This document shows positions 21,257 to 32,113 of a stretch of DNA of 64,000 nt, piece after piece. Position 1 is the first letter of the stretch; each line of letters starts with the position of its first letter. Below the pieces are notes generated by a model. It searched no databases. It saw nothing but the letters and a program-made list of their open reading frames with translations, and was not told the DNA's origin. Both the position numbers and the translations under genes were made by a program. This DNA is from Gerris lacustris (lineage: Eukaryota > Arthropoda > Insecta > Hemiptera > Gerridae): NCBI GenBank assembly GCA_951217055.1, contig OX578286.1, forward strand, positions 10,055,550 through 10,119,549, given 5' to 3'.

Positions 21257-21865
21257 GCCTTAGATTACCAATAACAAATCATTTCGAGGTGAGTCATCGC
21301 CGTCAGGAGACTACTCGTTTATATAAATAATCAAGAATTAAAGCTCTATCAAATGTTTCCAGCACTATTAGGTATATTTCTTATTGTAAGGTTGTTTTTT
21401 TCTACTAAATTTTATTAAGAAATAAAATGATAAAAAAGTAAAGAAGGCGATGAAAAAAGCCAAACACGCAAAACACATTTGAAATGGTAATAAATCAACG
21501 TCCGATTACTTTCTACAACGCTGAGATTTTTAACCCTTCGTTTCCCGATCTTTATGTCGTGTACTTTATTCTCTGTGATGTAAAAAAAAGAGATCCTGAG
21601 GATTTATTTGAATTCATGAACCTCAATAGCTTAACGCGTGGATCAATATGAATTCATTCTTATAGTATGATAATAACTAGGTGTGCAATGCTTGCAATAT
21701 TGAGCTGAGCGTGCATTTTAACCCTATTTATTTTTTTTTCTATTTTACCAATAGTGACCCCTCATAAATTAAAATATGACAAAAGTTAACATAAGAACAA
21801 TAATTGTACCCTTAAAGAGCTTTCCAACGACATGCATCTTGAAGGGCATATACTATTTAAACTTT
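21257..21865. other. Unassigned DNA
   Basis: No gene or RNA recognised. Confidence 0.4.
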
Positions 21866-22112
21866 TGTACTCCGTACCCTGTACCCCTGTGTACGAATTT
21901 GGACCATTTCAGATTTATTCCTTCCTGTGATTGGTCACTATGACCGTGCCGAATTTCGTGTGAATCGGTTCAGCCGTTCAGGAGGAAACTTTTGTACCCC
22001 GTACCCCGTACCCCTGTGTACTAATTTGGACCATTTCAGATTTATACCTTCCTGTGGTTGATCACTATGACCTTGCCAAATTTTGTGCAGATTGGTTCAG
22101 CCGTTCAGGAGG
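21866..22112. repeat. Direct duplication with a TTCAGCCGTTCAGGAGGA motif
   Basis: Two head-to-tail copies of about 120 bp run from AACTTTTGTACTCCGTACCC to GGTTCAGCCGTTCAGGAGG. The phrase 'AATTTCGTGTGAATCGGTTCAGC' is of a kind widely seen in dispersed arthropod repeats. Class unknown. Confidence 0.75.
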
Positions 22113-22406
22113 AGTATGCGTCAGAAAAAATGCAAAGTGTAGTATAAGAGATTCGCTTCTCTCAGCTCAATAAATCTAGTAAACGAAAGTTATTACTACA
22201 ATCAGTACAGTATAATATACAGTTTATAACGATATTGTTCCTTTTAGTTTTAGGACTTACAGAGTTATAGAAGGGAGCGTGAAATTCGCCCTTCGTATCC
22301 GCCCGCTTATAGACGATTCAAACCTCTCCAATAAGTTTAAAACAGTAATTTTAAGAGGAATTGAAGGCGAACTCACTGCAAAAAACTATATAGGCTATAT
22401 CTTAGG

Positions 22407-22460
22407 CCGGAAGCAGCATTGGACGTGGTCAGTACTTGGATGGGTGACCGTTCTGAACAA
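22407..22460 (+). repeat. 5S rRNA-derived fragment
   Basis: AAGCAGCATTGGACGTGGTC followed by AGTACTTGGATGGGTGACCG matches the second half of eukaryotic 5S rRNA (AAGCAGCGTCGGGC...GGTTAGTACTTGGATGG...GACCGC type) over about 45 bp with few differences. The 5' half of 5S is not recognisable upstream, so this is a pseudogene or a 5S-derived (SINE3-like) repeat fragment. The open frame across it is not a gene. Confidence 0.7.
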
Positions 22461-22494
22461 ACTGATTTATTATCATTCTTCAAAAAACCTTATT

Positions 22495-23130
22495 TTTACT
22501 ATGTTTTTATTAGCTTGCTTTCTTGTTTGTTTGTCCGGTACAAATCTGGCAATCGATTTCTAACTAACTTCCCGAATAGCTAGACATTTGAAACTTTTAG
22601 CATAGCTCAGAACACGATTACAATGCATTATTTTAATACTTTTAGCCATCTTTCAGCAGAATTTAATTTGTTTTCAGCAAATTTTGCTGAATGGAAAGTT
22701 AGTTCTGAAAAAATCCGCAAGTTATTTTATTTGTTTTGCTATATCCCATATTTACAATCTTCATTTTGACGGGTTTCAAATTTGTGATTTTTATAAATAA
22801 GAGATAAACATTGAATGCCAGCAAAACAGAAAATATATCGATTACATTATTTATCGATTATATTATTTATATTATTTCAAATATATCGATGGCACGGTTT
22901 AGATTTGGTGTTGGGGAAATCCGTTGTACAAAGATTTATCTTTTTATAGGTTTAAGATCAGCTCTCTAGATGGTTATCATTTATGTGAAGTAAATAAATT
23001 CGGAACTAATTTTTTCACATTATATATTATATAACAATAAAAATTATATTATCAACATTACATACGATTCAACAGATAATTTAAAAACGTAGTATATAGT
23101 AAGTTCTTTTTATCTTGAAATTATTAATAC
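22495..23130 (+). mobile_element. Family C element, copy 2
   Basis: Runs from TTTACTATGTTTTTATTAGC to AAAAACGTAGTATATAGTAA plus the CTTTTTATCTTGAAATTATT end, co-linear with 50799-51550. No open frame of interest. It begins about 35 bp after the 5S-like fragment. Confidence 0.75.
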
Positions 23131-23365
23131 CTATATTTTATTTAATTATTTGAAGTTTGGCGGTATTTTGACAGATGTAAACAAACTTTGACGTCATCAA
23201 AATTATCGCACTAATAAATAATTATATTCGCTTATAACTTTTAAACTAATTAATAGAATTTCATCGGGGTTTTTTATATTTGTTCCTTAATTTTTTGCGG
23301 TTCTTACGATATACTATAAGTCAAAAACCTATTTATGCTTTCGGTATTATTAACCGTCAAAGTTT

Positions 23366-24412
23366 AATAAACAGGTCAAGTGTGTGCTAGTCAGCACACA
23401 GCGAGGGTCCGTAGGCCACACTACATAGTATTTAACTGTAAAGTGTATAAACAGTGTTTTTTTAAAATGCTAAAAAGCTTACTTTGAACCATTCTAAGGG
23501 TCTGATATTCTCAAAACACACTCACATAAAGTATTTTTTTGACGTTTCACACCCACTTCAAACTTGCCTACGCTCGCCCTATCAAAGTTATATCCAAAGA
23601 ATTATATATTTTTGTAATCAGCTCGACGTACCCTTTCATATGATACCCCTCACGGTGTCGAAAAAAAATAAAAAAATTCTAACCCTTGAGTTTTTTTACC
23701 CTAATTTTTTAAAAAATATTTTTTTTCCGTGGTAGGCTGTGAAATAGTAACTTTAGAGCCTAAAAAACATAGCTAAAATCCATTTTTTCATTACGTGGAC
23801 TTAAAAAATCTTTTCATTACTCCTAGCTGTAAAGAAAAAATCTTTTACGTCCTAGGAACTAAAAGATTTATATTATCCGGCGGGTAGTTGTCAGAACTTC
23901 CGTTAGTACCGCTGCAGTCTTTGTAGAAATGCTTCTAGTACGATTAAAATCTGCTAGATGTCAATGCGTTTTATTTATCTTTTCTTATAGTGTAACCTCT
24001 TTTTATGGTTTCTTTTTTTAAGTCTTAAGTATGTACTAATATTTGTTATTATTATATATTGATTAGTGATTAATATTTAATGTTTTTTCATTGTCTGCTA
24101 CCTCGGAAAAAATAGCATATGCTACGCGACTGTGACGTGTTTTTTCTTTACCTTGGCAATATTTACTGTCTCGCTTCGCTCGACAGTAAATGTAATTGCC
24201 GCGGTAAAGAAAAAACTCACTTCACAGCCTAGTAACATAATATACTATTTTAAGTCGCTTTATTTTTAAAATATGTGGGCAGGTACAAGACACATACATG
24301 CCAAATTTCAAAGTGATCGGACGAAAGGTGTAGCCGTGAGAGCACGCGAGAGGACGGACGGACAGACACACGCAGGAAAATATAAGGGTCCTTGGTTTTG
24401 CTTACGGACCCT
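23366..24412 (+). mobile_element. Family E element, copy 1, split by another element
   Basis: The inverse copy is at 59584-60297. Features shared by both are a perfect 8-bp hairpin, TGTGTGCT-AGTC-AGCACACA, at 23381-23400; AGGGTCCGTAGGCC near 23404 with an inverted partner TTACGGACCCT near 24402-24412; and the internal blocks TCTAAGGGTCTGATATTCTC, CTACGCTCGCCCTATCAAAG and GACGTACCCTTTCATATGAT. The block 23733-24231 is absent from the other copy and is a later insertion. Confidence 0.8.
23733..24231. mobile_element. 499-bp TIR element inserted in family E
   Basis: TAGGCTGTGAAATAG at the left end pairs with the right end CTCACTTCACAGCCTA. Inside, 24140-24215 is a strong hairpin: TTTCTTTACC...GGCAAT...TTTACTGTC, TCGCTTCGCTC, GACAGTAAA...ATTGCC...GGTAAAGAAA. 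No open reading frame, so non-autonomous. I could not identify a convincing target duplication. Confidence 0.7.
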
Positions 24413-25076
24413 AAAAAAATCAAAAATTGATAACTTCAAAATGGCGGCCAATATCAAACTGAAATTTTGTGGGCTTCTTTGTCATACAGAGAGTTGTTGT
24501 CAACTCGATCAGGATCATTTTCGATTTATTACGATTTTTTAAAATTTTTGCCGACTCGGCAAAGTGGGTTCAAGATGGCGGAAAAAGTTGATTTTCTGGG
24601 CGGCACAACTACAGGTAAGGACTGAATTTTCTGCCAAGTTTCAACTCTCTAGGTTAAATACCTTGGGCGCTACGATGATAACACATATACACACATACAT
24701 ACGTCATGCTGAAAACCACTCAGGAGGTCTTAAAAACACCTAAAACGGATAATTCCGTTGAAATCTCGAAAACAAATTTTTTGGTGAAAACAATACTTTT
24801 CTTACTATTAGTAGTGAGGAGTGGTAAAAAAATGTTGGTAGTTGAGTTCGCCCTTCGAATTCTGAACGCATTATAGGTTTAGCCAAGTCTCTCACTTTCC
24901 AAGTAAGTTCTACTAGGTCTAATTTATCCAGTGCAAGTACATGTTGTTTGTCTGTCCCTCTCTCTATTCTCTTTCCCAGATCACTCTACATGTTTAAATT
25001 TAAAAAAAAAAATTCTGACTTGGTAAATACAGACCACAAACTTAAATCAAACAATAATAGTTATTTACGCAGTAGG
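24413..25076. other. Unassigned repeat-like DNA
   Basis: AAAATGGCGGCCAATATC and CAAGATGGCGGAAAAAG phrases, plus GCCAAGTTTCAACTCTCTAGG, look like dispersed-repeat sequence, but no second copy lies in this window. No gene. Confidence 0.4.
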
Positions 25077-25243
25077 TAGACATGGCCGCTGCCCACCATT
25101 TCTTCCAAATGCCTATTGCCAAGCTATGACCCGCAGACGAACTCATATTCTTAAATGGTACCAAAAGATTAACTTGTATACAAAATTCTAGCTTGATGTT
25201 AGTCAGACACTTTTTTTACTACTCTATCTCCTTAACTAAGTGA
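25077..25243. mobile_element. Family M fragment, copy 3
   Basis: Corresponds to the right third of the 3453-4029 foldback: ACATGGCCGCT, AATGCCTATTGCCAAGCTAT, CTAGCTTGATGTTAGTCAGA and a degraded end CTATCTCCTTAACTA. Confidence 0.8.
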
Positions 25244-26236
25244 TAAAAAATTCGAAAAAAATAAATGAATTGATTAAATTTGACATTATTGGATTTACAT
25301 TTGTTTGAGTTTGTCACACTAATTTCTTCCCATCCCGATTTCATTTTCACATTTTACTTCCCATTATTCGTCTCTCTTCATATCCTTATTGTACACTCTA
25401 ATCCCCCTCTTCCCCCTCTCATTCAAACATTTCCATTCACTCTCTGTTTTACTGACAAAACGAAAAAAAAAAGAAAAAAATTGAAAAAGCATTTTTGTTT
25501 TTGTTTTGTTTTATATTTCCCTTCCCCGGTTTTTTTTTTTTTTTTTTTTCTTTTTAAAAAAAAGGTGGTATTGTTTAGTTTTAAATCCAACCCCTTCCCT
25601 CTCCCCTGTGAGGTTAGATTGAGATGGTTTTTGATACGCAGGGGTGGTCCCATTGTCCAAAATCTAGAGTGGAGGGGCGGAGGGGGATTTCGTTTCTTCT
25701 AGAGACTATCTGAAAATTTCAGGGATTTGCCAGAAGCATTTATACTTTTTCCTCCCCCTCTGATTTCTCTCCCCCCCCCCAACCCACCCCCCATTTACTT
25801 CAGTTTTCCAAATCGTTCCAAAATGGTGGTTTTGCCCAGTTTTTTTTCTTTTGTGTTATGTGTATTTTTTTTTATTTGAAGTTTCTTTTTCAAGTTTTGA
25901 GTGCTATATTTTTTGATTTTGAAGTAGCACCTTGTACTCGTTCCCCTCTGTTGTTACAATGAAGATATTTTTAGTACATTATTTTATTTTTACTTGCGTA
26001 CTCCTTTTTTTTTAAACATAAAGAGAATTTAAATTGTTTCTTAAAAATGGGCGCATAAAGGATTCTACAGTTTACAGAACATTTTTGTAAGCAGCTTCAA
26101 TATATGTATATGTATAGGTAACTAAAATTATTATATAGTTCAACGCCTCTCTTTCAATTGTGGAGAACAACCTACTATATTTTATTCTTTGAATTAATTC
26201 ATTATAAATTTTACATCTATGGTTTACATTTAATTA
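25244..26236. other. Unassigned DNA, partly pyrimidine-rich
   Basis: About 25320-25800 has long C/T tracts and poly-T/poly-A (25531-25565). Frames of 140 and 76 codons on opposite strands are low-complexity. No gene. Confidence 0.5.
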
Positions 26237-26623
26237 ATAGACTGTCAAATAGTGTGGCACGTAGCTTCCTCGCATCCTATCAAGTACTTTATTGATTTTA
26301 TGCTTTTAAAAGCCATTATTGTCAAATTTGTTTAATTGTTTTCACCGTTATTTAAATTATTTACATGAATTAAAGTATCCATTTAGCAAAAGTTAAAGAG
26401 CGCAGACGATCTAAATTAATCTGGGGCTATCTGCAGGCTACTTTTGATAAACTATAAAAGTTTCATACAAATCAGATAAGTACTTTTGAAGCGATACGTG
26501 TAAATAAATGTATGTTTGTGTGCATTTGGAATAGAAAGAAATGAGCACAGAGAGTTGAAACTTATATGGGACCAACAATGAACTAATTATGACCCAGCAT
26601 ACAAATTTAATTCAAATGAGACG
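26237..26623 (-). repeat. Family A repeat, truncated copy
   Basis: Opens AATAGACTGTCAAATAGTGTGGCACGTAGCTTCC (terminal block, minus orientation) and proceeds through the AAGTTAAAGAGCGCAGACG and GTTTCATACAAATCAGATAAG blocks. It stops near GACCCAGCATACAAATTTAA. Confidence 0.8.
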
Positions 26624-26821
26624 AATGGATTGGGCCCTAGAAAGGTCTGATCGATTTGAGGATTGAGATCTAGACAAGAAAGTTCGAATTGCAAAGGTTG
26701 GCCAGCCCATAACACACCATACTAATTAAGATACCCTCAAAAGATGACGGGTTCATACAGACGAGTGGTTGCCTGAAGAACTGTAACGTCATGCCATTAA
26801 TAACTGATCACAGAGATTAAA

Positions 26822-27190
26822 ATCTTGGAACTTCTTTAGAATGTTACTCCCCTTATAAAAATAGAAGTGTGATATTCCTTCAACCAAGGAAACTAAACTA
26901 TAACTCATATACTGTTGGACAGATTTTACTTCCAATCTTACCGAAGTTGGAAGAAGAGCACTTCTATAGACTTATAAAAAAAAGAAGGGAGTAACAATCT
27001 AAATTTTGTGTACGGAATGTTCTTCTTCAAACTATTACTCCTCTTATAAAAAAATTGAAGGGAGTATCAAACTAAAGAAGGTGAACGGAATGTTCTTTAA
27101 ACTTAAACTATTACTCACCTTATAAAAACAGAAGTGAGATATTCCTTTGTACCAAAGTACATTGGACTAAACATCTCTTTGTCTTAATAG
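26822..27190. repeat. Family D units
   Basis: Several CTTCTTTAGA...TTACTCCCC / GGGAGTAACAATCTAAA hairpin units, with the GTGATATTCC and GTACATTGGACTAAACATC blocks at the end, as in 20338-20560. Confidence 0.75.
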
Positions 27191-27233
27191 TTGTGTAGTC
27201 AAAGCTATTTATAAGCTATGGAGGTCATTTTAA

Positions 27234-27577
27234 AGGAATAACACAAACTGTCTTCTTCACGCAAATTGAAAAAACTTTATTGTCAAAGCAGCTTTCAGCC
27301 TTCAAAATGCCTCATCAGTGCTTATTGAGGAAGAAAAAGAGTACTGTGTGTGATTAGTTCCATTCATAAAAAGATTTAGTGAGAGGCGAGTCTACTTCAT
27401 GTCAGAAATCGACCTGAGGCTCTCACTAAATCTTTTTATTAATGGAACTCTTTTTCTTCCTCAATAGGCACTGATGATGGCCTGATGACAGCTACTGATG
27501 ACAGCCTTTTGAAGGCTGAAAGCTTCTTTGACATTAAAGTTTTTCAATTTACGTTGGGAGAGAGTTTGTGTTATTTC
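27234..27577. mobile_element. Inverted-repeat element with hammerhead-like cores (Penelope-like remnant?)
   Basis: Arms of about 150 bp (27234-27383 and 27420-27577) around a 36-bp spacer. The right arm carries CTGATGA (27495-27501), a perfect 6-bp hairpin AGCCTT-TTG-AAGGCT, and then GAAA (27518-27521), in the order of a hammerhead core. Two further CTGATGA copies lie just upstream. The left arm has the matching CTGATGA...GAAGGCTGAAAGC on the minus strand (about 27290-27317). The layout recalls Penelope-like 3' ends; no RT remains. A 94-codon frame overlapping this and the TA tract is not a gene. Confidence 0.55.
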
Positions 27578-27648
27578 TATATTTTCAAAACAACATGTAT
27601 TCCTGCTAATTACGGCATATCTTTTCTTGTAACAATATTCATGGCAGG

Positions 27649-27649
27649 G

Positions 27650-27733
<84 letters not shown>
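27649..27733. repeat. (TA)n microsatellite
   Basis: Pure TA tract followed by (TG)n. Confidence 0.97.
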
Positions 27734-27743
<10 letters not shown>

Positions 27744-28613
27744 ATGTATGTCAAATTTACCGGACCTAAAATTAAATTGTGGATTGCCTTAAAAACATCG
27801 TCAGTTACAGTCATGTCTTTAATCAAGCAGTTCGCTTTCATCTGTGATCTGTGATTTAATTCAATGGATGGAAACAGCTGCTAGAGAGGTGAAGGTTATG
27901 GTTCCATCAACATGTCATCCAAGCAAGAGGTTGATACAAACTCTCGATATCTCATGAATGAAACATAAGCTTAGAAATCTGTGTATGTATGTCTGTGATC
28001 GTCTATGTGAATCCATTCAGAGGGTAGAGAATATAGACGTGAGTACATATGTGTTTGAAACCCCTTTGTATATGTGTTTTATAAACATACCAAAAAGGGG
28101 CAAGAGGTGGAAGGGTGGTTTTATGTCAAGAATGTTATTGTACATGCATTTTGAAACCATTAAATCAAATATTAATGTCGGACCTTCACTTTCCCCCTTT
28201 AACCAAATTATATTTGGTTACCTACCATTTCTAGACGACAAATTATATTATTCATAGATAGAGGGCAAAGGACTTAATGAGTTATTAAAGAGAAACGCTA
28301 CGATACTCTCGGGATATTTGAAATAGAGGGAATTCAAAGATATTTTAGAATTTCCAGAGTGGTTGGAGAACAGAATGTTAATGTATTTTTAAATTTTAAC
28401 ATAAAAGCATATGAGATTAGCCTGGAGTTTACACGAGTGTATAAGAGGGAATTATAAGGGAGACCGGGGCAAGTTAAAACAATGCGATTGTTTCAAGAAA
28501 TAACTAAATGTAGGTAAATATAGACCATAATGTATGTTACACACAACTTAGTAGAAAAAATGAAAACATAATATTACCTTTAGTTTATAAAAATTAATAA
28601 AGTTATTTACTTT
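27734..28613. other. Unassigned DNA
   Basis: A 99-codon frame at 27958-28257 has no recognisable domain and no supporting context. No repeat copy recognised. Confidence 0.4.
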
Positions 28614-29135
28614 TGCTTCCGAGCTTACCGAAGGTAACGGAAGCTATGTTAGAATCGATCTGAAGAACAAAACATTTTTTACGTCTCCGATTTCAAAAAT
28701 TCCAAAACAGATATCCGTTTCAGACATCAGGGAACATTTTTTGGTTCCGTGTCTGTCTGTCGCTCAATTTTTGCGAACCAACTTATCTTAAAAACCGATA
28801 TTAATTAAATTTGGATGGTTGGTCATAATTAGCCTACTGTTGGTCCCATATAAGTTTCAACCTTCTGCGCTCATTGGTTTCTCTTCCACATGCGCACAAA
28901 CATACATTTATTAACACCAATAGCTTCAAAAGTACTTATTTGATTTTTATGAAATTTGGATGGTCTGTCGAAAGTAGACTGCAGATAGCACCAGATTAAT
29001 TTCAACCGTCTAAGCTCTTTAACATTTGCTTAATTGATTCTTTAATTCATGTAAAAAATGAAAATAATTTGACGTATATATATGTGATAGGATGCGAGGA
29101 AGCAATGTTCCAAACTAATTGGTAGACTATTTTAA
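28614..29135 (+). repeat. Family A repeat, near full-length copy
   Basis: Runs from GCTTCCGAGCTTACCGAAGG to GCGAGGAAGCAATGTTCCAA...GGTAGACTATTTT, with all the shared blocks in order. Confidence 0.85.
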
Positions 29136-29426
29136 TGTAAATTTTGATATAATGTTGAATAATAATTAAATGTAAATCACTGGACCATGTAATTATGTAC
29201 TCGTAAATGTAAATAAAAGTTTATTACGTGAATACTAAATTTATACTTTAATTTATTTAAACAATAATCAAAGAAATTTCGACTAATTTTGAAAATGCGG
29301 GGAAAATTAAATAACATTGGTAATATTAGGTTGTAAAAACATAAAATCAATAAATTATTCGAAATAGGACAAGAAGAAACTATGTTTCACACTAATTGGG
29401 ATTGGGAGTATATTTTCTTATTTATT
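29136..29426. other. Unassigned AT-rich DNA
   Basis: No gene, RNA or repeat copy recognised. Confidence 0.4.
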
Positions 29427-29853
29427 TTGATTCCGAGTCTACCCAAGGTAGCGTAAGCATTGTGTTTACATTCGGGAGGTCCCCTCCAAAATCAAAAATT
29501 TCCCCTATTATGTTTCGTTTTAGACCTTCCTGAACAATCTTAGATTCGTGCCTCTATCGGTGTGTGTCCACGAATCATTGCCACACCCATAACTTCCACA
29601 ATTTTGATCCGATTTTGTTTAAATTTTTTAGGGATTACGTGGTTTAGGCCCTGGATGGTCCCGTAAGAATGCTAAGTAATTGGATTAATAGTAGCCACTG
29701 AGAAAGCGCAAACGTAAAAATCCGTCAAACATCAATTTTTAAAGGTCTAACGAACCGATTTGTCAGAATTGGTGGTTAATAAGGGACTGACCCACAGATG
29801 GTTTTTATTTTGGGTATGCTAAGTGCCACACCAGTTGGCAGTCTATTTTTTAC
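29427..29853 (+). repeat. Diverged relative of family A
   Basis: The ends resemble family A (TTCCGAGTCTACCCAAGGTAGCGTAAGC at the start; CCACACCAGTTGGCAGTCTATTTT at the end) but the interior is different: 'GGGAGGTCCCCTCCAAAATC', 'CACACCCATAACTTCC'. It may be a sister family that shares termini. Confidence 0.65.
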
Positions 29854-30392
29854 TTTTATTTATTTATTTATTTAATATCTATGAATTATTTCGATTCACA
29901 GGACTGGTCCACGAATGAGCTTAGGCCTCTCCCAATGTTCTCGAAATTTCACTATCATTTGCCTTTAGCATCCTTTTGGTCCAGTTTTCAGAACAAGGTT
30001 GTCTTCCCATGTACTTTGAAAAGTCCTTTTTCTCTCTTATAAAGATATGGTTTCCATTTGGTGATCTCTTTGGTCCATCTTTAGTCTTGAAATATTATGT
30101 CCTACCCAATTTCATTTTTGGATTTTCTCTAAAACATCCTTTGCTCCAGTTTCTTTTCACTTCTTTTCATGCACCTCTCCATCCCTCTCTGTGCCACTCT
30201 CAGTTGGTTAGTTAATAGTAAGGTTCTAAGTTTGGGACAAAAAGATGAAGGAGGGCATCACACAGGATTCCAATACTTTTTCCCTTCTTTTTAACATTGA
30301 TTTTATAATTTAATTAATTTAAGTATTCTTTTATGATATAACTAACTATGATTTATCTCCTTACTTCTTTCCCCGTTCTAATTATCAACTAA
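29854..30392. other. Unassigned DNA
   Basis: The 79-codon frame at 29976-30215 has no recognisable domain. No repeat copy recognised. Confidence 0.4.
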
Positions 30393-30903
30393 TTGGCCAG
30401 AAGATAGTGTGCAAAAAAGTGTCTGACTAACATCAAGCTAGAATTTTGTGTATAAGTAAATCTTTTAGTGCATTTTAAGAATATGTGGTCGACTTCATCT
30501 TGGCAATAGGCATTTTAAAAAAAACAAAAACAGGTGGAGAGCGGCCATGTCCCTCCCTTTATGGTGGAAAATGTGATTTTCGTGATGCAGAGTACGAAAT
30601 TAGACCAAAAATCAAGTTGATGGTAGTTTGTTATTTGATAGGTGACCTCTTTGACTTAGAGTAATATTTGACTACCTAACCTATTAAGTGACAAACTATT
30701 ATCAACTTGATTTTTGGTCTACTAACTAAGTTCGTACTCAGGATCATGAAAATTACATTGTCCACCTTAAAGGAGACATGGCCGCTCTCTACCGGTTTGT
30801 TTTATTTTTAAATGCCTATAGCCGAGCTATGTACCTCAGACGAACTTAGTCGACCACATATTCTTAAAAGGCACCAAAATATTTACTTATACACAAATTA
30901 TAG

Positions 30904-31840
30904 TGGTCGGGCAGAGATTAGTTTTTATTTTTTAATTTAGATTTGTAAATGATTTTCTTTCTAGTTAATTGAATTATGTGTTGACGGGACTAATTGAATT
31001 AGTTTATAGCGAAATCCAACAGGCCTTATTTCTTATTTTTGTATAATTAGATTTGTTTCTTCTCTTTTATAATTTGATTTTCTTTGATAGAGCTCTAATT
31101 CTAATTTTAATTTAACTTCTTCTTAAAACCAACCTTTTTCCTACTTCTTTTCCTTACACCTGGGAAGAGAGCCCAGTCAGTCTGGTTCGAGAATCCTTAC
31201 AGTTCACTTCGGCCAGTTCTCAGTGAAGTTTTTACCTCCAAGAGGCACTTTATAATACCGCACAGTGTTTATATCCAGTGCTCGGTATCGCGATTACCTC
31301 CAAGAGGTCGCGTACCTTTACACGTTTGTGACCAGTGACGTCATCTCCTCCAAGAGGTTGTGTCCCACTGAACAAGGACTATATTCCGTGACGTCATCTC
31401 CTTCAAGAGGACGAGCGCCACCTTCTACCTACACCTTGTCACCGCTTTGTACACTTAAGTACCATTTTTGTTTGTTTATTAAAGCTTTTATTTTTAAAAA
31501 TAAATTCATTAAATTTCATTTAAATAATATTATACTTCACTTTATAATTTTATGAGCTCTATCCAATTTTCTTTTTTTACTGCTGATAGCTTTCTCTTTT
31601 TTTATATATTTAATGTTTCGTTTTTTTATAAACAACTTTGATTACTATTTATCCATTTAAACTTTAGGCTAGTAAATAAATGTTCATAACAGTTTATTTA
31701 TGTGTTTTTTATTATTTTATACATCCTATGCTACCTCTTTTTTTCCCTTCCTAAGTGGTGAAACAGTATATCCCTATCTGGCATTTTATTTTATAGCGTT
31801 TGGTAATTGGTGCGACTTAAACACCCCTCCTGCGCGCACA
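30904..31840 (+). repeat. BEL/Pao 5' LTR
   Basis: Should hold the promoter and the RNA start. Visible elements are a TATA-like CTTTATAATACC near 31248-31259, four copies of CCTCCAAGAGG or a one-base variant at 31235, 31297, 31347 and 31400, and two perfect TGACGTCA palindromes at 31336-31343 and 31389-31396. Several AATAAA-like words lie near 31490 and 31673. Which TATA or start site is used is not decided by sequence alone. The open frames in the LTR (96 and 68 codons) have no recognisable domain. Confidence 0.95.
31235..31410 (+). promoter_or_regulatory. LTR repeat cluster with CRE-like palindromes
   Basis: Four CCTC-CAA-GAGG half-palindromes are spaced 62, 50 and 53 bp apart. The third and fourth are each preceded by GTGACGTCATCTC, which holds the palindrome TGACGTCA, the consensus bound by CREB/ATF bZIP factors. 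The same cluster is in the 3' LTR (36579-36754). An enhancer role is inferred. Confidence 0.55.
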
Positions 31841-31843
31841 TTT

Positions 31844-31861
31844 TGGTCCTTTGGGCCGGAT
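31844..31861 (+). other. Primer-binding site (tRNA-Tyr-like)
   Basis: TGGTCCTTTGGGCCGGAT starts 3 bp after the 5' LTR. Its reverse complement, ATCCGGCCCAAAGGACCA, agrees with the 3' end of animal tRNA-Tyr at 16 of 18 positions as I recall that sequence, so tRNA-Tyr is the likely primer for minus-strand DNA synthesis. Confidence 0.65.
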
Positions 31862-32113
31862 ATTGGGTTGCTGTTTTACCAATTAGCTGGGCTGAAAGTA
31901 GCATAGTTTTTATTACTTTTTTTCAAAGAATTATTTTATTTTTATATTTGTATTCGTTTATATGTATGATTTTCAATGACTTTTGATTTTTTTAAATCTA
32001 ATTTTGTAGTTTTGGGCTGCATTCAATTTTAGTTTATCTACTCTGTGGATTAGGAGTATTTTTTCATTTTCTTTTAATTTTAATATTTTAATTCGTTATT
32101 TTTTGTATTTACC

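Noticed and set aside
26600..26800. Retroelement ORF end (WALERSDRFED... phrase)
   Set aside because: Frame is interrupted and the similarity is too vague to name a family.
31265..31906. 96- and 68-codon frames, the first repeated identically at 36609-36899
   Set aside because: They are inside the LTRs; identity reflects LTR identity, not a conserved gene. No domain is visible.
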